DNA from: Dermatophilaceae bacterium Sec6.4
GTDB lineage: Bacteria; Actinomycetota; Actinomycetes; Actinomycetales; Dermatophilaceae
NCBI GenBank assembly: GCA_039636865.1
Contig: CP144172.1
Location: forward strand, 806,001-870,000
Length of the DNA stretch: 64,000 nt
Direction: 5' to 3'
Both the position numbers and the translations under genes were made by a program. This document shows, one piece after another, positions 33,645 through 41,607 of the stretch. Every line of letters begins with the position of its first letter. Position 1 is the stretch's first letter. Below the pieces are notes generated by a model that was given only the letters and a program-made list of their open reading frames with translations, was not told the DNA's origin and ran no database searches.

Positions 33645-33860
33645 ATGGCAGCAAATAGTCAGTTCGGTGGACGATTCGGCCCCATCAAGCGTTTCGCCGC
33701 GATCTTCTTCCTCATCTGCGCGGTCGTGGCCGCAGTCCTGGGCGCCCAAGGCGCCGGGACGATGAGGATCGTGTTGATCGCGGTAGCTGTAGTCCTCCTG
33801 CTGATCGGCATCGTGTTAGCGCGGACAAGTTTCGCCGCATTACAAAAGCGCGAATTCTGA
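33645..33860 (+). CDS. Small two-helix membrane protein
   Basis: 71 residues: a basic N terminus (GGRFGPIKR) and two hydrophobic stretches, FAAIFFLICAVVAAVLG and MRIVLIAVAVVLLLIGIVLA. ATG 33645 gives a compact protein of normal small-membrane-protein composition. No family recognised. AGGAAGAG lies upstream but somewhat far (about 11 bases). Confidence 0.55.
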   Translation: MAANSQFGGRFGPIKRFAAIFFLICAVVAAVLGAQGAGTMRIVLIAVAVVLLLIGIVLARTSFAALQKREF

Positions 33861-34048
33861 CCAAACTCGCCCGTAAGGGACCGCACCAACGGGCCCCTGA
33901 TCAACTCGGGACGGCTACCTCCGTCAACGACGCCGATATCGAGCGGCCCTGCCGGCTCGTTGGGGACCACATCAACCTGCTCGACCGCGACCACTTCACC
34001 ACCCCCCCCGCCAGACCGGCCCGTCTCACCCATCTCAGTTAATGAACG

Positions 34049-34136
34049 GCATGCGGCGACAGATCGGCGCACCCATGAGCGACTGTCACGGCCGGCTTAC
34101 GATCGCCGTAACGGGATCGCTGACTGGCGACGATTT
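34049..34136 (+). repeat. Long copy of the dispersed repeat (type A)
   Basis: GCATGCGGCGACAGATCGGC ... CGCCGTAACGGGATCGCTGA then CTGGCGACGA. Aligns gap-free with 29459-29545. It ends 20 bp before the 3' end of a GNAT gene. Confidence 0.75.
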
Positions 34137-34155
34137 GGCGGGCGGTGTGTGCCAT

Positions 34156-34641
34156 TCACAAAGCGACCCAGTAGTGGCGCGCGAGCCCGTGATCGTCTTC
34201 CAGGGCATGTTGGAGGACACCACCGCAGCGTTCAATCGTTGTGATCGACCCGAGGTTGTCGTCACGACAGACCAACCCACACCCTGGCATCGCAGCGTCA
34301 CGGGCCCGATCCAGGACCTGCGTCAGAGCCCAAGTAGCAACGCCTCGTCCACGCGCGGAAGGGCGGATGCCGTACCCGATATGCCCGATCACACGGTGCC
34401 CGACCTCTCCGTAGGGACGCAGGGCAATACCGCCCAAGACCGCGTCGCCTTCAACAATCCACCAGAACGTTTCTGGCCCTGAACGCAACCATTCGACCCA
34501 CCCGCCAAATACCGCTGCGCTCTCCAGATCATCACCAGCCTGCACTGCAAAACCGTCCTCGTGCAGGCCTGGCCCCCACTCACGATGCGACTCCAGCCAC
34601 TCCTCGTGCCGGTCGCGGGCCGGGCTCACCAGTTCCAGCAT
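34156..34641 (-). CDS. GNAT family N-acetyltransferase
   Basis: 161 residues. WWIVEGDAVLGGIALRPYGE (strand 4), YGIRPSARGRGVATWALTQV with the acetyl-CoA loop R-G-R-G-V-A, and CRDDNLGSITTIERCGGVL (N-x-x-S motif) cover a complete GNAT fold; the N terminus LVSPARDRHEEWLESHREWG is typical of a subgroup with an acidic extension. Substrate unknown. A second GNAT gene starts about 50 bp upstream on the same strand. Confidence 0.88.
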   Translation of the reverse strand: MLELVSPARDRHEEWLESHREWGPGLHEDGFAVQAGDDLESAAVFGGWVEWLRSGPETFWWIVEGDAVLGGIALRPYGEVGHRVIGHIGYGIRPSARGRGVATWALTQVLDRARDAAMPGCGLVCRDDNLGSITTIERCGGVLQHALEDDHGLARHYWVAL

Positions 34642-34654
34642 GCCGTGACGCTAC

Positions 34655-34702
34655 GCACCGCAGGAGGATCGCTGACTGGTGATTGGTGATTGGTCATCGA
34701 CC
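34655..34702 (+). repeat. Dispersed-repeat half copy with a short tandem tail
   Basis: GGATCGCTGACTGGTGATTG is followed by GTGATTGGTC; the GATTGGT unit is repeated next to the consensus block GGATCGCTGAC. It lies between two GNAT genes. Confidence 0.5.
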
Positions 34703-35269
34703 GTCGGCTGTTTTGTGCTCAGGGGCGGGGTCGGTCCGCAGTCGTGAGTACATGTACATGTCACAACGCTGACCACCGACGGGCTGCCAACTTCGTAGGA
34801 GGCCTTCACGGGCAAAGCCAGCTCGTTCTGCGGCACGCCAGGAGCCTTCGTTCCACGGTTCCACATACAGTTCCAACCGGTGCACATCCGGCAAGGTCAG
34901 GGCCCAAGTCGACACCATCTGCAGCGCGTGGTGAGCAATCCCTCGACGACGAGCAGAAGCCGCAACCCAGTAGCCGACACTGGCTCGTCCTTGGTGATGC
35001 GGCCACACCCCAATCTGCCCCATACCGAGGTCTGTCCCGGCGTCGGCGATGACAAAGGAGTACCCCTGTCCGCTCTTGGCTCGATCTCGCTGTCGCTCAA
35101 TGAAGGCCTGCACCGCGGCTATCGCGGCGGGACCGGTTGGCACCGTGGTGATCAGCGGTATCAAGGGATCAGTGCCGGCTTCAGCCACCAGCGCAGCGTC
35201 CGCGTCGGCGAAAGCACGCAGCAACAATGGCGCATCCAGCAGTCGTGGCACTTCGAGGTCGGTCAACAC
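34694..35269 (-). CDS. RimJ/RimL-type GNAT acetyltransferase
   Basis: 191 residues from GTG 35269. LEVPRLLDAPLLLRAFADAD is the strand-1 start usual in RimJ/RimL; GQIGVWPHHQGRASVGYWVA, SARRRGIAHHALQMVSTWAL (acetyl-CoA loop) and RLELYVEPWNEGSWRAAERA GF complete the fold. The chosen GTG leaves the family's N terminus intact; the longer frame upstream adds unrelated sequence. Likely N-acetylates a protein N terminus or a small amine. Confidence 0.88.
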   Translation of the reverse strand: MLTDLEVPRLLDAPLLLRAFADADAALVAEAGTDPLIPLITTVPTGPAAIAAVQAFIERQRDRAKSGQGYSFVIADAGTDLGMGQIGVWPHHQGRASVGYWVAASARRRGIAHHALQMVSTWALTLPDVHRLELYVEPWNEGSWRAAERAGFAREGLLRSWQPVGGQRCDMYMYSRLRTDPAPEHKTADGR

Positions 35270-35325
35270 TGAGCCATCCTGGCATCGTCGACCATTCCGA
35301 AGCGGGATCAACTACCGCTGCACCC

Positions 35326-35736
35326 TCACGAGTCGGTCGGCTGGGCCTTGAGAAGTTGCATGGCGCCGCCTCGCGCTGCCCGCCGGTCGAAGGTCACTGT
35401 GTAGTTGCACCCTGCGGCGCGGCCGAGCTCGGCAACAACCGCATCCGCGAAGTCCAACCCATCAGGGCTAGCGCCCAGCGCAGCTCGCACCACGTCGTCT
35501 TGGTCAACTCGAAGTTCCCGCGCGTCCAGGAGACCTCCCACCAGTTCGGCGCAACGGTCGACGCTCACCATGTAGGCGCGTCGCAACACCCAATACAGCT
35601 CAACGACGGTCACCAGACTCAGATAGCCGGGTTCGGTCTCGGTCAGCCCCTCAATCAATGCGGACGCCGCGGCCGATTGGTCCGGATCGTCTTGCACCAG
35701 ATACCGGACGACAACATTGGTGTCGAGCCCGATCAC
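35326..35736 (-). CDS. PIN-domain toxin (VapC-like)
   Basis: 136 residues. D5 in IGLDTNVVVRYL, E46 in TVVELYWVLRR, D95 in DGLDFADAVVA and D117 in VTFDRRAA are the four acidic positions. The start overlaps the antitoxin stop by four bases. Intact fourth toxin-antitoxin pair of the window; paired with an AbrB-fold antitoxin rather than ribbon-helix-helix. Confidence 0.92.
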   Translation of the reverse strand: MIGLDTNVVVRYLVQDDPDQSAAASALIEGLTETEPGYLSLVTVVELYWVLRRAYMVSVDRCAELVGGLLDARELRVDQDDVVRAALGASPDGLDFADAVVAELGRAAGCNYTVTFDRRAARGGAMQLLKAQPTDS

Positions 35737-35975
35737 TGACTATCCGTACTAGCAGCCGTAGCGATGGCCTCGTTCATCTCGTCGATGCTGACTGGCCGGT
35801 GCGGCATCGGCACGCTGCCCTTGAGATCCCTGATCGACGCCGCCTGCGGGTGAATCTCGTACCCATCCGCAGTGGCCACGAAGGCAAGCCGTGATCCAGG
35901 CCGTAGACCGAGCCGAGCCCGCACGTCGGCCGGTATCGTGATCTGACCCTTGCTGGTGACTGTTGCAGACGCCAT
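35733..35975 (-). CDS. AbrB/MazE-fold antitoxin
   Basis: 80 residues. ATVTSKGQITIPADVRARLG followed by LRPGSRLAFV is the swapped-hairpin AbrB/SpoVT DNA-binding domain; the C-terminal EIHPQAASIRDLKGSVPMPH would bind the toxin. GAGGGGATC lies before the ATG. Overlaps the toxin start (ATGA). A perfect inverted repeat directly upstream is the probable operator. Confidence 0.92.
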   Translation of the reverse strand: MASATVTSKGQITIPADVRARLGLRPGSRLAFVATADGYEIHPQAASIRDLKGSVPMPHRPVSIDEMNEAIATAASTDSQ

Positions 35976-35982
35976 GATCCCC

Positions 35983-36001
35983 TCCTTACTACGTGTAAGG
36001 A
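35983..36001 (-). promoter_or_regulatory. Operator of the AbrB/PIN toxin-antitoxin pair
   Basis: TCCTTAC TACGT GTAAGGA: perfect seven-base arms around five bases, starting eight bases upstream of the antitoxin ATG. Its position over the ribosome site and promoter fits autorepression. Confidence 0.65.
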
Positions 36002-36193
36002 AGTGTATTCAACCAGTTGGCATCTCGTCCACAAGCCGATTCTGAAACAGGGCGGACGAGCGACGGGGGAACTCCATCGTTTGATGATGGGCAGATGCGG
36101 TGTCGCTGATCGCACCGAGGTCACATCGATCGACCTAGGGTCGCGCGGAACCTATTCCCGAACCACCGGCCAGGGAGGCACACAATCTTCACC

Positions 36194-36898
36194 ATGTCTG
36201 TGAGAGCCGTCCTCTGGGATGCCGACGGCGTCCTCCAATACACGCCTGACTGCTCCTGGGACCTGGCGGTCCAGGTCGTTGCGCAATTCCCTGACACGTT
36301 GATCGGCGCTGCAATCGACGAGGACCGAATCCGCGCAACGGTTCACCAACTCGGCCTGGGCGATCACGTCGAGGACATCCTTTCCGTGTGGTCCACTTTC
36401 GATCTGCTAGCGCCAAGTCTGGAGGTCGTGTCCCTGGTGCGAGCAGCGGGAACTGCGTGTTATCTCGCCACCAATCAGGACTCCTACCGGGCTGCGGGCA
36501 TGCGTCAGAACACTGCGTACGACCAGATCCTCGACGGGTTGTACTTCTCGTGTGACATCGGCATTGCGAAGCCCTCGCGAGCCTTCTTCAAACACGTCGT
36601 CACCGACCTGGGCCTCGTGCCGGACCAACTGCTGTTCCTCGACGACCAGTCAAAGAACATCGCGGGTGCCCGATCAGCCGGACTCAACGCGGAGCAATGG
36701 GCACATGACGACGGAGTCGCACGGCTAACGGACATCCTGCACGCCCACGGTGTCCGGGTGGACCAGGCCCGCGACGAGTCTTGCCAGGACCCCTCAGATG
36801 CGGCCAACGATCAAGAGCACCGGTGTCGGCTTATCGGATGTCTTGGCGAGGTGGGCTCGTGCGGACGATTTGGAACGTCTGGTCGTTCTTTTCAGTGA
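36194..36898 (+). CDS. HAD-superfamily hydrolase
   Basis: 234 residues. Motif I VLWDADGVLQY (nucleophile D9, acid D11), motif II LATNQDSYRA, motif III Lys in IGIAKPSRAFF and motif IV QLLFLDDQSKN are all present; the cap is a small helical C1 insert, as in YihX-type phosphatases. The domain ends near residue 195. The last 40 residues (ARDESCQDPSDAANDQEHRC and on) are unrelated low-complexity sequence and the final 68 bp overlap the 3' end of the opposing methyltransferase gene, so the original stop was probably lost. Confidence 0.85.
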   Translation: MSVRAVLWDADGVLQYTPDCSWDLAVQVVAQFPDTLIGAAIDEDRIRATVHQLGLGDHVEDILSVWSTFDLLAPSLEVVSLVRAAGTACYLATNQDSYRAAGMRQNTAYDQILDGLYFSCDIGIAKPSRAFFKHVVTDLGLVPDQLLFLDDQSKNIAGARSAGLNAEQWAHDDGVARLTDILHAHGVRVDQARDESCQDPSDAANDQEHRCRLIGCLGEVGSCGRFGTSGRSFQ

Positions 36899-37565
36899 TG
36901 GGTCGGCGCACGAGGCGTGCCTCTTCGCAGAAGCCGGCCAGAGTTAGCTGACCCCAGACCTGCTCCGCAGTGCGGTTGAAGCGAGTGAGGCTCCCGTCAT
37001 AACCAAGCTTGCGAAACCCGGCACCGACGTCTGAGACTCCCTCGCCTGCTTGGAATGCGACCAGCATGACTCCGCTGGGTCGCAGCACTCGACGAGCCTC
37101 TTCAAACACGGCGGGCAGGTCCGAATCGGCCACGTGAATGATCGAGTACCAGTAGACGACCCCATCTAAGCGGTCGTCAGGAGAGGGCAGGTGAATGATC
37201 GAGGCAACCTGGGTGGCGATGTCCGGGTGATCACGATGAGCCATCGCGATCATCCCCGGCGACAGATCCACGCCACGGACCACGCATCCCCGGTCCGCCA
37301 GATACTGCGAAATGCGACCGTTGCCGCACCCGGCGTCCAACACCTCGGGCCCGTCCCCGACCAGCAGCGAGATGAAATGGTCGATCATCGCCAGGTCCAC
37401 CGCCTGCTCCGGCTCAGTACCGGCAAAGCGAGAGGCGTACTCCTGCGCCAACGCGTCGTATGCCGAACGAACCTCAACGGTCAGCGCATCACCATCCACA
37501 ACAACAGTGTCTCCGCCAGCCGGCAACATCGCTGGATGCTGATCCGCACGCGGGGTAGCTGGCAT
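36831..37565 (-). CDS. Class I SAM-dependent methyltransferase
   Basis: 244 residues from ATG 37565 (starts at 37625 and 37529 are also possible). SAYDALAQEYASRFAGTEPE, EVLDAGCGNGRISQYLADRG (SAM motif I), VRGVDLSPGMIAMAHRDHPD (motif II) and YWYSIIHVADSDLPAVFEEA (motif IV) are standard UbiE/Methyltransf_11 features. Small-molecule substrate unknown. The 3' end overlaps the HAD gene tail-to-tail by 68 bp. Confidence 0.88.
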   Translation of the reverse strand: MPATPRADQHPAMLPAGGDTVVVDGDALTVEVRSAYDALAQEYASRFAGTEPEQAVDLAMIDHFISLLVGDGPEVLDAGCGNGRISQYLADRGCVVRGVDLSPGMIAMAHRDHPDIATQVASIIHLPSPDDRLDGVVYWYSIIHVADSDLPAVFEEARRVLRPSGVMLVAFQAGEGVSDVGAGFRKLGYDGSLTRFNRTAEQVWGQLTLAGFCEEARLVRRPITEKNDQTFQIVRTSPPRQDIR

Positions 37566-37616
37566 TCTGGGACCATCCCTCGGGGCCGTCCCGGGCTGGT
37601 CCGTAGCAATCACTCG

Positions 37617-37655
37617 CCGGTTCACCGGGACACGATCCCTGACCGTTCGTCGTAC
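37617..37655 (-). repeat. Dispersed-repeat copy
   Basis: GGTTCACCGGGACACGATCC then CTGACCGTTCGTCG. Shares GTTCACCGGGACG and GATCCCTGACCG with other copies; lies upstream of the methyltransferase start. Confidence 0.5.
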
Positions 37656-37741
37656 CGCTTCGGGCTCACGTTTGGCGGTCGAGATGTGATGCTGACCGAG
37701 GCCGGCGGCTGTGCAGATACGCGCGCCCTAGATTGCTGGTG

Positions 37742-37874
37742 ATGGACTACTTCGGCCAGGAAGACTTCCGTGTTCGACTGGATTGGGGACCTGCCGGTGG
37801 ACGTCGACGTCGCAGCACAACTTGACGCCGCCACTGGCGTCCCGCTCCTTCGCGAGTCGGCATTCAGTATCTGA
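37742..37874 (+). pseudogene. 2-phosphosulfolactate phosphatase (ComB-like) remnant
   Basis: MDYFGQEDFRVRLDWGP at 37742 is the N terminus of actinobacterial ComB-like proteins, and DVDVAAQLDAATGVPLLRES AFSI ending at 37874 is the C terminus of the same family (D-V-x-x-A-x-x-L-D ... V-P-x-L-R). The two ends are joined out of frame by a deletion of roughly 600 bp, so about 200 residues with the active site are gone. Confidence 0.7.
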
Positions 37875-37999
37875 GCCAGTTCAACGACAACGCGTACCCC
37901 TTTGCCGCTGACCAGGCTCTTGGGTGCACTGCTCGTCGGTCATTCCAGGCGGCCGCCGCAGCGTCAACATCACCTCGCTGGCATCGTCGCTCAAGCAGG

Positions 38000-38851
38000 T
38001 CAAGTGGTGATCGCGCGGATGAGCAGGTGCTCGTTATCCCGCAGCCACTGCTCTCTGCGGTGGATCCGGTCCCCGATCCCGTCGCTCCACATTGTTGCCC
38101 ACCCACCGCCCTGCGTGCGGGCACGGTTCTCCATCGAGTACCAGGTCCGCTGCGCCGTCGAGATCGCGACCGGCACCACCCATTGACGCAGCTGATCGTC
38201 CAAGCCGTACGCGTCTACGAGCAGGCGGCCCCGACTCGCTGGATCCAGGTCGCGTATCGCGTCCTCCCGATCTGCTGGCGGCGCCCAACCGCCCCACCAC
38301 ACCAATAAGTTAGTGACTTCATCGACCGTGGACGATGCCCGCACCAGGTCAAAATCAATCAAACTCACAGCCCGACCCGCACGGAAGACAACGTTTTCCG
38401 GCGCCACGTCACGATGCCCCAGAAACGACGGCGGTGGTCCGGGCCGATCCGGCACACCCGGCCAAGAGACCGGTTGTGAGGTCCCCGCCGGCAGACCAAG
38501 AGGTCGCATCGCATCGTCGAGGGCGCGCAGCAACCGTGCGACGGATGCCGCGCGGTCGTCGTCAGCCACCCACTGCGGCCACGGTTGACCCGCAACTTCA
38601 CCCTCAACGAAGGTCAGCATCTCCCGGCCCTGCTCATCGACACCAAGGAATCTAGGTGCACCGGTAAAGCCGACCTGCTCCAAGTGCCTCAACACGGTGT
38701 GGACCAGATCCGAATGGTCACCCATGGGACGCCGCACGGTATTCCCCACCCGGACGACACCATCGGTCAACATCCCACCCGTCAGACGTGCTTCGACATC
38801 ACCCACGCGAGCCACTGTTTCAGAAGTCGTCCACATGTCTTCATCGAACAA
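38000..38851 (-). CDS. Aminoglycoside-phosphotransferase-family kinase
   Basis: 283 residues. Catalytic loop SFLGHRDVAPENVVFRAGRA (H146, D148, N153) and Mg-binding SLIDFDLVRAS (D166) are intact. LTFVEGEVAGQPWPQWVADD is the linker after the ATP lobe; the N lobe is short. C-terminal GGGWATMWSDGIGDRIHRRE is typical of uncharacterised actinobacterial APH-like kinases, so antibiotic resistance should not be assumed. Monocistronic, convergent with nothing recognisable. Confidence 0.85.
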   Translation of the reverse strand: MFDEDMWTTSETVARVGDVEARLTGGMLTDGVVRVGNTVRRPMGDHSDLVHTVLRHLEQVGFTGAPRFLGVDEQGREMLTFVEGEVAGQPWPQWVADDDRAASVARLLRALDDAMRPLGLPAGTSQPVSWPGVPDRPGPPPSFLGHRDVAPENVVFRAGRAVSLIDFDLVRASSTVDEVTNLLVWWGGWAPPADREDAIRDLDPASRGRLLVDAYGLDDQLRQWVVPVAISTAQRTWYSMENRARTQGGGWATMWSDGIGDRIHRREQWLRDNEHLLIRAITT

Positions 38852-38865
38852 ACTGAATCCGATCT

Positions 38866-38895
38866 GCGCCGTAACGGGATCGCTGACCTGGACGG
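38866..38895 (+). repeat. Dispersed-repeat copy
   Basis: GCGCCGTAACGGGATCGCTG then ACCTGGACGG, one of the closest copies to the consensus. It lies about 15 bp upstream of the kinase gene start (minus strand). Confidence 0.7.
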
Positions 38896-39009
38896 CCTCG
38901 CTGGCCCGTCAGGGAGGGCAGCTTCACCTGGCCCGGTTCGTCCCAGGGCAGACCGCGACATGCTGGGGCTTTTCAGTGCGCTGACAGGAACAGGGTGGGC
39001 CGCTGCGGC

Positions 39010-39291
39010 CTATCTCGGGCTCTTGTCGCGGTCCAGATACGGGTCTGTGACGCTGGCCAGACCTCGAAACCATCGACAGCTCATCGGGACCAGGACGCAC
39101 AGACCGATGATCACCAGTGCGAGCCAGACGATGTTGGCCGCGGTGGAATTGTGGAAAAATCGCCGCACCACCACCGGCCCAAAGAAAGTTACGACGAGGT
39201 TGATCGCGCAGATCGACAAGCGCCGTCCTCGATTGCTCCGAACAGCCGAATCCATCCGGTCGCGATACGAGCCATCTTGGTTCTCCGGCAT
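39010..39291 (-). CDS. Small membrane protein, hypothetical
   Basis: 93 residues: a basic N terminus (RMDSAVRSNRGRRLS), two hydrophobic stretches ICAINLVVTFFGPVVVRRFF and IVWLALVIIGLCVLVPMSC, and a polar tail. Plausible two-helix membrane protein. No family recognised; no strong ribosome site. Confidence 0.45.
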   Translation of the reverse strand: MPENQDGSYRDRMDSAVRSNRGRRLSICAINLVVTFFGPVVVRRFFHNSTAANIVWLALVIIGLCVLVPMSCRWFRGLASVTDPYLDRDKSPR

Positions 39292-39402
39292 GGCCGAAGC
39301 GTAGAGCCGAAAGTCAGTGGCTACCGTGTGGACTGCCCGCGTTCGACCGTAGGACGATCGGCAACCCGGTCGGCTGCGCGGGTATGTGGACCGCGGACGG
39401 GG

Positions 39403-39963
39403 TCACCCTCGGGCGCGTTGTTTGATCTGCGTGATTACCGCCGTCTTCGCGTCCGCGTAGGCGTTCATGTCGGCCCAGTCGCAGCGAATCAGTTCCCGTT
39501 TGGTGCGCTCATAGAGCACGCGGTCTGCGCTGTCTCGGCGGAGGTGGTCCCGGAACAGTAAGTAGTCAGACCCGGCAACGTCGCCTGATTCGAGGATGTG
39601 AATGTGCACGTCCAACGTGGGTGTCCGAACCAACCGGTGCCCAGGTTCGCGCACCCGAAGCTGATAGCCAGCACTCAGGAGGGGTTCGAGGTAGTACTCC
39701 TCTGCCGTGATGTCATCAACGAGCACGAGAATGTCGATGATCGGCTTGGCAGCCAGGCCTGGGACCGACGTCGACCCAATGTGCTCTATTTTGCGCGCCG
39801 TAGCACCGAGAGCGATGCGGACCCGGTTCTCGTGCTCAGCAAATCTTGGTAGCCATGAAGGGTCGGGGTCCGAGATGACCAACGCCCTCTTCTCGAGGCC
39901 ACCGACGATCTCAACTTCAGTCACATCGGGACGGCAGCGTCCCGACCATTCAGTAGATGCCAT
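39403..39963 (-). CDS. GrpB/UPF0157 family nucleotidyltransferase-like protein
   Basis: 186 residues. VISDPDPSWLPRFAEHENRV, IEHIGSTSVPGLAAKPIIDI LVLV and HIHILESGD-type motifs (here VHIHILESGDVAGSDYLLFR DHLR) define the GrpB family. GSTSVPGL plus the DILV Asp form the nucleotidyltransferase active site. Despite the name it is unrelated to the heat-shock GrpE. Biological substrate unknown; some relatives sit in CoA biosynthesis fusions. Divergent from the methyltransferase gene on the right. Confidence 0.92.
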   Translation of the reverse strand: MASTEWSGRCRPDVTEVEIVGGLEKRALVISDPDPSWLPRFAEHENRVRIALGATARKIEHIGSTSVPGLAAKPIIDILVLVDDITAEEYYLEPLLSAGYQLRVREPGHRLVRTPTLDVHIHILESGDVAGSDYLLFRDHLRRDSADRVLYERTKRELIRCDWADMNAYADAKTAVITQIKQRARG

Positions 39964-40094
39964 CGACCCAACCTATCGCCGCCTCCCAACACGGCGTCCC
40001 GTCTGCTGATGACAGCGCGACCCCCCCAGGGACCGGATTCGACAACGTCTGCACGGGGCATGTGGGTTCGGTCGTGCTCGATATTGTCTCGGTC

Positions 40095-40997
40095 ATGGGT
40101 AATTCTTCTGAGGTCGACATCAGTTGGGAGTCGGCGCGGGAGACGAACCGGGAAAACTGGGATGATCGTGCTGCGCTGCACGAGGTCGATTACGGCGTTG
40201 ATCGTTATGTACAGGACAAGGGGTACATCTCGACGGTCGTCGCCGACGACCTACCCGTGCTCCGTGAGCACCTGCACCGTGGTGGCCTGGCGGGCGCGGA
40301 CGTGATGCATCTGCAATGCCACATTGGTACCGACACAATCTCTTTGGCCCGGTGCGGCGCGAAGGTGACCGGTCTGGACTTTTCTTCCGCATCTCTTGCG
40401 GCCGCCCGCCGGTTGGCCGCAGCCACCGGCACGGACATCAAGTGGGTTCAGGGGGATGTGCTGGAAGCCAGCGCACTCATCGACGACGAGTTCGACGTGG
40501 TCTACACCAGTATCGGGACCATCTGCTGGCTGGCTGACCTGGGCAGGTGGGCCGGTCACATCAGTGCCCTGCTGAAGCCGGGTGGTGTCTTCTTCATTCG
40601 CGACGCTCACCCCGTGATGTACGCGTTGGATGAAAAAGCTCCGGACCTGCGGATGACGAACCGGTACTTCGCGTCGGAGCGAGCCCAAACTTTCCAGGAC
40701 AACTCAACGTATGTCGGTACGGGCACGGTCGATCATGACCGCACGTACGAATGGATCCACCCACTATCCGAAATTGTCGGCTCATTGCTGAGCGCTGGCC
40801 TGGTCATCGAAAGGCTGGATGAGGGACGCACCCTGCCGTGGCAGTTCTCCCCTCGCATGGTGAGTGCTGAGGGTGAACGATTCAGCTGGCCGGGAGCGGA
40901 GCGTGAACAGGTTCCGTGCACCTTCACCATCGTCGCCAGAAAGGCAGACCAGCAAGCAGTAGCCAGCTCGCCCCAGGCAGCAGACGAAGAACGCTGA
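40095..40997 (+). CDS. Class I SAM-dependent methyltransferase
   Basis: 300 residues from ATG 40095. ARETNRENWDDRAALHEVDY and VMHLQCHIGTDTISLARCGA KVTGLDFS (motifs I and II) followed by VYTSIGTICWLADLGRWAGH ISALLKPGG mark the subgroup with H-L-Q-C-H-I-G-x-D, common in actinobacteria. C-terminal YEWIHPLSEIVGSLLSAGLV and WPGAEREQVPCTFTIVARK fit. Start chosen because MGNSSEVDISWE immediately precedes the family N terminus. Substrate unknown. Confidence 0.9.
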   Translation: MGNSSEVDISWESARETNRENWDDRAALHEVDYGVDRYVQDKGYISTVVADDLPVLREHLHRGGLAGADVMHLQCHIGTDTISLARCGAKVTGLDFSSASLAAARRLAAATGTDIKWVQGDVLEASALIDDEFDVVYTSIGTICWLADLGRWAGHISALLKPGGVFFIRDAHPVMYALDEKAPDLRMTNRYFASERAQTFQDNSTYVGTGTVDHDRTYEWIHPLSEIVGSLLSAGLVIERLDEGRTLPWQFSPRMVSAEGERFSWPGAEREQVPCTFTIVARKADQQAVASSPQAADEER

Positions 40998-41607
40998 CGA
41001 TCCGTGGGCCGATCCCGTGTTCCCATCACCGATCGACAAGCGGGGTACTTGTCATTGACTGTGCAGCGCGCTTCACGGACCGGGTGTTGGCATGGTTGAC
41101 GCCGGATGGTGACCGCACAGTCCATGATGGTTTCGTGTCCACGGTCGTGTGTCTGGACGACTTCGCTCGCCCGTCGGCGACGGGTTGGGATCGGTAACGG
41201 ATGATCAGTCAGGTTCTTGACCCGCTTCGTGCGGGTCGGCCCGGGGCGGTATCAGCGGTGGGATCGGCCGACCGACGAAGGTGCCGAGTGGCACGACGTT
41301 TCGGTGGGTGGGGTTGCAGCTGAGCTGCCCGCAGAACGCTCGGACTTCATCGTCGACGGCTCGCAGTGGGGTGTAGCGTTGAAAGTGCTGATCAGATCAG
41401 CCAGTTCGGGAATGGTCCGGCCGTCCGCCGCCGCACCGCAGGGGTAGTCACTCCGCGCCCACACAACGGCAACACCACCGTTACGCAGGTTCCAATGTTC
41501 CCATCACAGCTCTCATGCCCTCACCTGGTGCCTCAGTCCGGTGACCTCCCTTCTGACGTGATCTCCCAATCGTTGCTGATCTGGGTCGGATTGAAAAGAA
41601 CACAGCG
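40998..41607. other. 610 bp without an intact gene
   Basis: The plus strand at 41217-41447 could encode VGPGRYQRWDRPTDEGAEWH DVSVGG, protein-like but with only a TTG start and no recognised family; 41052-41197 has a similar unplaced piece. Weak repeat copies occur near 41005-41035 and 41187-41212. The 21-bp stretch at 41395-41415 repeats one at 251-271 with one mismatch. Confidence 0.4.

Noticed and set aside
34042..34482. Plus-strand frame starting in the long repeat and crossing the GNAT gene
   Set aside because: From about 34156 it is antisense to an intact GNAT domain; the repeat part does not show codon-type substitutions against the other copy.
38000..38851. Antibiotic resistance gene
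   Set aside because: The kinase has APH catalytic motifs but belongs to a broad uncharacterised group, so naming a drug would be unsupported.
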